From positions 1-25,698 of the forward strand of contig JAHLKD010000170.1 of NCBI GenBank assembly GCA_025526935.1: a stretch of DNA of 25,698 bases, written 5' to 3'. Under the pieces are notes generated by a model that worked only from the letters and a program-made list of their open reading frames with translations, was not told the DNA's origin and made no database searches. This DNA comes from Cladochytrium replicatum (Eukaryota; Chytridiomycota; Chytridiomycetes; Cladochytriales; Cladochytriaceae). Below are positions 20,167-25,698 of the stretch, piece after piece. Numbering within the stretch: position 1 is the stretch's first letter; every line of letters begins with the position of its first letter. Both the position numbers and the translations under genes were made by a program.

Positions 20167-22186
20167 TCCGCTTGTCAAGGTAAGCACAGTACGGAATCGC
20201 ATTCACAGCTGAATGGAAAGTAGCGTTCTTGACGACCGCAGCGTATAGGATGGAGAGTTGCACGAATTGAAGTGTTCGTGGTAGTCCAGCTTGTAGCAGC
20301 ATCGCGTCCGACATATACTTGATCGATTGTATATTCCGCTCTGATAGACCATCGAGTTCCTTTACTGACGGAGGAGCTGGGTGGGTGCGGATGCGAGGAA
20401 TCTTGGTATTGCACCATTGGATCAACCGTTTCGTAATCAATTCTCCTGAATCGGAACGTAGTTCAGCAACGTGTAATGGGTGATTTCGATTCTCCACATC
20501 AGCGATATGTCGAATCATACTATCCACCGCATCACTCTTTCGATTCAGGAAGTAGATTGTGATGAAACGAGGTTGTTCGTCGACAATGATCTGCCAATAT
20601 CTCTTTTTCTGTCCGTCGCAGACTAAATGTACGACATCGGAAAATAGACGGAAAAGTTTCCTCACAGCTCGACTTATTGTAGAATAAATCGGCTTCTGCT
20701 TCAGCTTTGTGCGACTACAGACCAAACAATTCTGCATAATTGATTTGTTGACAAGATTGAATGCATCCGGTTCAACTTTGGGCATTTTGATGTTGAGCTT
20801 CTCTGCCGTTTGAAAGATCGTCCGTAAGTGGATGTGACCAAACTGCTGGTGAAACTTTGCAAGTTTGTGCACTGTCACTGGCGATAAGTTGGTGCTCACT
20901 CCAACTGTATCTTGAGATGCTCGTTGACATTCATCATCATTCGTTTGACGACTGCTGTTGTCTGACATTACATCGAGACTCATCGCGTAAGAAGATCGTA
21001 CACCGGACGTAAAGTCCATCAACTGATCGAGATCTTCTGCGGATACCGCTACTGCTTTAGCTCGTTGAGCAATCACATGCTGCAGTCGGTGAGTTCCGAC
21101 GGTACTAACATCAGCATAGAGATAGTACAAATCTCTTTCCCGTCGCCCAATAATAACGTGTTCATCCGTATCACCATGCGTGAGGATAACCTTGTCTTTG
21201 GTGAAACTCACAATGTCCCCGGAGTCTCCAATGATACTACACACTGATGCAAGTGTGTCTTCGAGATCAGGAACATAAAGTGCGTTGTGTATTATCTTAA
21301 TTCGCCCATTGGGTAAAACTACAGATACATCTCCAAAACCACAAACTGGAATTGTATGACTATCCGCTAGTTCCACCACGTCCTCGTCATTCGTATACGT
21401 CAGCGAACTAAAGGCATGACGATTAGGTGTCATCCAAACAGTTGCGCCTGTATCAAGCAAACCCACACGATCCTTTGCTTGAACATGTACACGGACAACC
21501 TTCTGTGCCGAGTGTGCGTTCACTATCGAAAACATATTTCTGATGTATGTGTCAGCATCTTCATCAACAGAAGTAGGTTGGACAAGGTCAAAGATTACCT
21601 TCTTGGTCAACACCGGTTTGGCGGTTGACTCGTCCTCCGACGAATCATCGCCTGCATCGCCACGGCTGGCAATGAATGCATAAAAATCCGTGTTTAAACA
21701 AAGACTCTTTGCAGTGAGATAGTGTTTACACGCCGACTGCTTGTGTCCTCGTTTGCCACAGAAGTTGCATGTGAGATCTGTCTTCTTTGCAGAAGAAGAT
21801 GTGGATGACCTGGAGTCCTGCGACTGCCTGGTCCGAGTGGAACTGCTACTCCCACCGCTACTGCCTGAGCCACCCGAGGCACCCTGCTTACAGCATTGAG
21901 CATTGGCGTGAGACGAGTTCGGATGCAAGGTACAAATATCCTCCGACTTCGCAACCTTGGCTTTCGCTTTCGCCTTCGCTTTCTTCGCCTTTGCCTTCAT
22001 GGCCTTCTTTGTCCCATTAGGCCCACCGGCATCCATGGTGACGTTGAGTTGACCAATTGGTTGAGGTCGGTCAAGATATTTGATACTGTTTCAAAGTAAT
22101 GCGTTGGCTTTTGGTGGAATGGTCGCAGAGTATTCGGATTTGCAGCATCAATTGGATCTTGTATTAACGCCGGTTCCCATTCGGCA
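20167..22186 (-). pseudogene. Element E: older gag-to-integrase relic of the main family
   Basis: On the minus strand this runs from Gag (22186) through the Lys/Ala stretch, knuckle CNFCGKRGHKQSAC, protease DTGATVWM and the integrase zinc finger and core, to the codons DKR at D's LTR. One frame is open from about 22052 to 20167. One G is missing near 22053, putting the upstream Gag piece out of frame. It differs from A, B and D at many sites, mostly transitions (for example HRLQHVIAQ, SSYAMSLD, IRNMFS), and is the most diverged main-family copy here. Homology ends sharply at 22186, where unrelated sequence begins. Confidence 0.92.
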
Positions 22187-22252
22187 ACTAGCTTGCTGTC
22201 AGAGTTAAGTCAGTCGATCAACCCCTGAAGAACAAATCTTGGGCCGCATTCA

Positions 22253-22570
22253 TCACGATTTGTTTGACAGTTGCTGATGAAGTCCTCCGAGTCGTAGCTG
22301 TGGCCGCTCGCTTCGTATGTCTGAAGCAGGACAGAGTCCGTCGATGAGCAAATAGTCAGCATCCCCTTTAGTACCACGTCGCGCCGGTTTCTTTGAAGGA
22401 GCTGTCGATTTGACATCTGTCGATTTGACATCAAGGCCAACTTCTGCTTCTTCCACTTCAGAACCCAATGCCAGAGATGTTTCAGGTGCAGTCACAGGTT
22501 CTGCACTTGATTCTCTTTCAGATGATGGTCTGGATTTTTTTAACGCTCGCTTCTTTGTAGTTCGAGGCAT
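22253..22570 (-). CDS. Unrecognised 105-codon ORF with basic, Ser/Glu-rich N-terminus
   Basis: The ORF begins ATG (22570-22568) and encodes MPRTTKKRALKKSRPSSERE at its start. A Glu/Thr/Ala-rich stretch, a KSTDVKSTAP repeat and a second basic patch (KKPARRGTK) follow. The KSTDVKST repeat comes from a tandem direct repeat of TGTCGATTTGACATC around 22403-22432. No domain is recognised. Disordered basic heads like this are common in nuclear proteins and in DNA-binding proteins of transposons. It could be a first exon or a frameshifted relic: an overlapping frame (22440-22210) stays open to the same region. A TATA-like TATTATAG lies about 75 bases upstream on this strand. Whether it is a real gene is uncertain. 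Confidence 0.3.
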   Translation of the reverse strand: MPRTTKKRALKKSRPSSERESSAEPVTAPETSLALGSEVEEAEVGLDVKSTDVKSTAPSKKPARRGTKGDADYLLIDGLCPASDIRSERPQLRLGGLHQQLSNKS

Positions 22571-22928
22571 GGTGTTTGTACTCTTTGTCGTGGGAAGATA
22601 CTGGCCCGGTGTTCTTAGCCGGAATGTTACAGGAATGTATGCTATAATACTTCCCTGACACTATAGTTTTCTACCCGATCTGAAAATAATAATAAGCTAG
22701 GGAAGAAACTGGCTAGTAACATTGATAGAGAGGTTAGTTGTATTGGGTAGAGATAACTGAAGTACGTCAATGAGTTGAGAAAGTGTCCGGGTGGACAGAA
22801 AATACATGCCTCGATGTCTGTTGTGATGCAAAATTGTTTGATACATACAAAACTTATATTGCGTCTTCTTGGAAAGTGTCCGCGTGGACAGAAAGAACAA
22901 TAGCTTTGTTTTAGATTCTCTATCACAT
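22571..22928. other. Gene-free stretch with two copies of a 22-bp motif
   Basis: I see no convincing gene. AAAGTGTCCGGGTGGACAGA (from 22780) and AAAGTGTCCGCGTGGACAGA (from 22873) are near-identical and 93 bases apart. Each contains the inverted pair TGTCC/GGACA. On the minus strand they fall in an open frame as CxFCPxGHF twice, but that frame has no other support. Confidence 0.5.
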
Positions 22929-23090
22929 CGGGTTTTACTCGGGTCTGACTTTTGACCCGAGAAGGGTTTTCCTACTGGACCCGATACCCGACCCGGATCC
23001 GACCCGAAAATTTTCCATGAAAACCTGGCACTCGGGTCGGGTACATTTAGTCAATGGACCCGGACCCGACCTGAAAGACCCTAAAACCCG
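22929..23090. repeat. GACCCG-rich foldback sequence, possible small non-autonomous element
   Basis: The 162-bp segment starts CGGGTTTTA and ends TAAAACCCG, which are perfect 9-bp inverted ends. Inside, TACCCGACCCG (22985-22995) is perfectly complementary to CGGGTCGGGTA (23033-23043), and GACCCG occurs repeatedly on both strands. It contains no coding signature. No flanking target duplication is obvious. It could be a miniature inverted-repeat element or a simple-repeat expansion. Confidence 0.5.
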
Positions 23091-23210
23091 CCGATCCTTA
23101 CTGCTCACAATGGTTATTGTGAACAATCTCTGGGATCTATATCTCTCTATTCGAGAGAATAAGGTTTATATTAGATATTCCTATCAATCTATAGTCACAG
23201 GTTAATTATA

Positions 23211-23347
23211 AAGCCGAAACGACAGTATATTTGAATTGTTTGCACAATTCAAAGAGCCTGTGGTGATATGAGATTTCGGGTGGCTGTGGCGCAGGAGCGT
23301 GATTGGAGAAACACGAAACTCTGCACATACACAGATCAACCTGAGGA
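23211..23347 (+). repeat. Diverged LTR relic related to the main family LTR
   Basis: AAGCCGAAACGACAGTA (23211-23227) matches AAGCCAAAACGACAGTA of the main LTR at 16 of 17 bases. GAGCCTGTGGTGATA matches GAGCCTGTGGCGATA, and TCAACCTGAGGA lies in the right order downstream. Between the first two blocks, where the main LTR has TTATTTAAG, this copy has a perfect 10-bp hairpin (23230-23253). It is likely the LTR of a sister family, perhaps the one that produced fragment G. The flanks from 23091 show only weak similarity. Confidence 0.6.
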
Positions 23348-23429
23348 CTATCTCTAGCAGAAGTCCCAGATCAGCAGCACTTAAACTGATCAAATCACAT
23401 CGCCCTCAAACCAAATTTCGACAGGGGTG

Positions 23430-24277
23430 TGTCTGATGCTCGGCGCTGTGCTAACTTTCGCACTTCAGCTAATGGTTTAGATTTTGATCCTCAGTCTTTA
23501 GCCAATATGCTGATCATTTTGCTAGTGTCTACAATGCTCAGGCTGCTGACCTGGTTTCACCTTCAATTGTTCTGTGTGATTTTCAGCTGCCATTGGATGT
23601 TGAAGCTTTTGTTCTAGGTTTTTGGGGCTGCCCTCTAGGCATGTATCTCACGTGTGTCTAATGCCAAGCTTCCTTGGGTTGCTGCTTTTTTAGATATTCA
23701 AGCAGCTTATGACACCACAAATTGTCCAATTCTTTGGCCTGAGCTTCTTTCTAGGGGAGTACCATTGCCATTTGTTTTTGTTTTGAAGTCGCTGTTTGAT
23801 TTTTGTTCTTCCAGGGTGGTTGTTGCAAATTGTTTTTCAGATGCTTTTGATTTGTTTAGAGGTTTGTTTCAAGGTTCTGTGCTCAGTCCACTTCTCTATA
23901 CACTTTCCTTGATCCTCTACCTGGGCTCCTCCAATCATTTGCCCCACCTATAACACTCTTTCATCCTGCCAAATCACAATATAATCTTTTTTATTTGCAG
24001 ATAATTTAGCATTGTTTGCACTTACTTTGGATGCTATGCAGGTTCTTCTCTCTGTTTGTGACCAGTTTGCCAAAGCTCGTGGTTTTTCTTTTGCTCCTTT
24101 GAAGTCTGTGATTCTCACAAGAATCTCCATTCCTGCTAATTTGCCTGTGCTTCTTCATGGTCAAACTCTGCCTGTCAAGCCTTCATTTCGTTATCTGGGT
24201 TGCTTTTTTGGAGATACTGGATTTGATGTTTCACTGACTATTTCCCATCGACTTGCCAAAGCGCGTGCAGCTTCCTT
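23430..24277 (+). pseudogene. LINE (non-LTR retrotransposon) reverse-transcriptase relic
   Basis: Three or more frames carry ordered motifs of a LINE ORF2. An upstream ADHFASVYNAQAAD segment is followed by FLDIQAAYDTT (motif A, about 23687-23715). GLFQGSVLSPLLYTL (motif B, about 23860-23910), FADN (motif C, 23994-24005) and FRYLGCFF (24187 onward) come next. Frame changes near 23490, 23640 and 23920-23990 and the Asp-to-Asn change in FADD show it is dead. It is cut on the right by an LTR at 24278. The thymine-rich codon use differs from the copia elements. LINEs of this type occur in fungi and other eukaryotes. Confidence 0.85.
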
Positions 24278-24671
24278 TGTTAAGTATTTCGATTGATGGA
24301 CTTGGCCAATCCAGTCATTGATAGTACAAAAACACAAACGCCCGATATACAGAAATGTCACTCTTCACTGAGCAACATTTCTAACTATTGAACTAAAGCA
24401 TATAGATGATGATCTATTACGAGTTTGGATACCTCCGGTTATTTCTTCATGGGTTATATTTATTGCAGCCATAGGTATAGTAAACTGTCATTACTTTTCT
24501 ATCATCCACTTGCAGAAGTGAAGCCCGGATCAGATCACAGCAAAGGTTTACATATGATTAACGCGTTCGTGGGAATCATGTGTGAGAACAATCCTGTTGA
24601 GGAGAGCTAGATCTCACGCACAGCTTAGCATGATTATGCTTCGCTACGCCTGTGAGAAGAAGAGTCAAACC
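24278..24671 (+). repeat. A-type LTR, first 394 bp, interrupted by another LTR
   Basis: It starts TGTTAAG after TCCTT (24273-24277) in the LINE relic and carries CCGGTTAT and GCAGCC. It breaks after GTCAAACC, where a new LTR begins. CTTGCAGAAG replaces CTTGTAGAAG, a change shared with the next LTR. The remainder is not in the window. Confidence 0.92.
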
Positions 24672-25270
24672 TGTTAAGTATTTCGATTGATGGACTTGGC
24701 CAATCCAGTCATTGATAGTACAAAAACACAAACGCCCGATATACAGAAATGTCACTCTTCACTGAGCAACATTTCTAACTATTGAACTAAAGCATATAGA
24801 TGATGATCTATTACGAGTTTGGATACCTCCAGTTATTTCTTCATGGGTTATATTTATTGCGGCCATAGGTATAGTAAACTGTCATTACTTTTCTATCATC
24901 CACTTGCAGAAGTGAAGCCCGGATCAGATCACAGCAAAGGTTTACATATGATTAACGTGTTCGTGGGAATCATGTGTGAGAACAATCCTGCTGAGGAGAG
25001 CTAGATCTCACGCACAGCTTAGCATGATTATGCTTCGCTACGCCTGTGAGAAGAAGAGTCAAACCTTATCGCTTCAATCCAGATCTTCCGGAAGGAAAAG
25101 CCAAAACGACAGTACACTTATTTAAGGAGCCTGTGGCGATACACACAAGGAGCATTCTCTTGCGCTAGTACTTGTGACTCGCAATCTTCTTTATTCATCT
25201 CTTAGAAACATCAACCCGTGAATTAGCGACACACACAACCTGAGGATCCAGACCACAGCTTTGTTCAACA
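24672..25270 (+). repeat. 5' LTR of element H (older variant)
   Basis: This is a full 599-bp LTR inserted in the preceding LTR with left flank AAACC. It has several private substitutions (CCTCCAGTTAT, AACGTGTTCG, CCTGCTGAGG, ACATCAACCC). It is followed by leader and gag, so it is a 5' LTR. Confidence 0.92.
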
Positions 25271-25698
25271 CAATAGTTACGAATCGTTGCTTAACACATT
25301 TCTTCGGACAACAACGACAAGATGGGTTCAGGATCGAATGACGCCACATCTTCGCGGCCGAGCCATTCACCGGTAAAACGCTGCAGGATTCGATCTGTAC
25401 ATGGAACAAGTGCAGACTTACGCAAACTTATGTGGCGGCGCTGGCACTATGCTTCTCCAAGAACCAATGGCTCTTCCTGATAATCCGAATTACGAGGCGG
25501 AAGGAAATCGCCCACAGCGTCCGATAGTCATCGCCGGAGCTGCTGCGGAGCTGAACGAAGCACGAGAACATGGGAAGCAGAACTACGTGAACATTTGGCG
25601 ATGTCACACAACAGTCACTTACGTACGCAAATCGTGCTGAGATGCAAGATTACCGGCACAACAAGCGGACAATAACGTCGCAGTTGGAATTCTATGCG
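25271..25698 (+). pseudogene. Element H leader and gag start with many deletions, cut by the window end
   Basis: The leader is followed by the gag ATG at 25322 and sequence matching D's gag. Against D there are roughly nine single- or two-base deletions in under 380 bases (for example CCGAGCC for CCGAAGCC, GGATTCG for GGATTTCG, ACCGGCAC for ACCGTGCAC) but only a few substitutions. No long frame survives; a frame near 25401-25640 is a mixture. The excess of deletions over substitutions is unusual for natural decay. Confidence 0.88.

Noticed and set aside
22642-22926. 94-codon minus-strand frame with two CxFCPxGHF motifs
   Set aside because: The only similarity is to itself through a 22-bp repeat. 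There is no recognisable zinc-finger spacing and no other coding signal.
22929-23090. Telomere-like or simple tandem repeat based on ACCCGA
   Set aside because: The units are irregularly spaced and occur in both orientations with complementary ends. A foldback describes them better.

Overview
This 25.7-kb window is eukaryotic transposon-rich DNA. It is almost entirely a nest of one high-copy Ty1/copia (Pseudoviridae-type) LTR retrotransposon family, plus a few older relics. I see no intact ordinary host gene, rRNA, tRNA or CRISPR. The host is probably a fungus, but that is a low-confidence inference. It rests on the style of the LINE reverse transcriptase at the right end, the compact LTRs and the mixed base composition.

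The main family is well defined by the sequence. LTRs are 599 bp, begin TGTTAAG and end TTCAACA. A 51-bp leader precedes one continuous gag-pol frame (Gag, CCHC knuckle, DTGA protease, HHCC/DDE integrase, VDD reverse transcriptase, RNase H). A 127-bp 3' UTR follows and ends in a GAGGGGG tract. Insertions make 5-bp target duplications. Two LTR subtypes differ at three sites: a G type (CCGGGTAT, GCGGCC, TTCGATCC) and an A type (CCGGTTAT, GCAGCC, TTCAATCC).

Layout, left to right: (1) 1-3773, the 3' part of element B (+), from integrase to its 3' LTR. (2) 3774-8987, element A (-): an intact gag-pol frame cut in RNase H by B (target TAACC/GGTTA), then part of its 5' LTR. (3) 8988-10455, a large inverted repeat: LTR plus leader and gag start of element C (+), abruptly joined to gag start, leader and LTR (-) of what looks like B's 5' end. 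(4) 10456-12265, A's missing RNase H end, 3' UTR and 3' LTR, now on the + strand, with a solo G-type LTR inside that LTR. (5) 12266-12991, a reverse-transcriptase relic of a related, diverged copia family (G). (6) 12992-13595, a minus-strand protease relic (F). (7) 13596-20166, a full-length but frameshifted element D with mismatched LTR subtypes and unmatched flanks. (8) 20167-22186, an older minus-strand gag-to-integrase relic (E). (9) 22187-24277, the only stretch without this family's own sequence: an unrecognised minus ORF, a GACCCG-rich foldback, a diverged LTR relic and a decayed LINE reverse transcriptase. (10) 24278-25698, an LTR interrupted by another LTR leading into a deletion-riddled gag (H).

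No cellular pathway is encoded. The genes are parts of polyproteins that make virus-like particles and integrate cDNA. The interesting content is structural. Pairing split target duplications shows that B's 5' end and A's 3' end sit inverted relative to the rest, so either a real inversion or a misassembly joins 9653 to 9654. Both LTRs of A are interrupted at the identical nucleotide. Element D looks like a recombinant of two insertions. Target duplications appear to differ between the two LTR subtypes.
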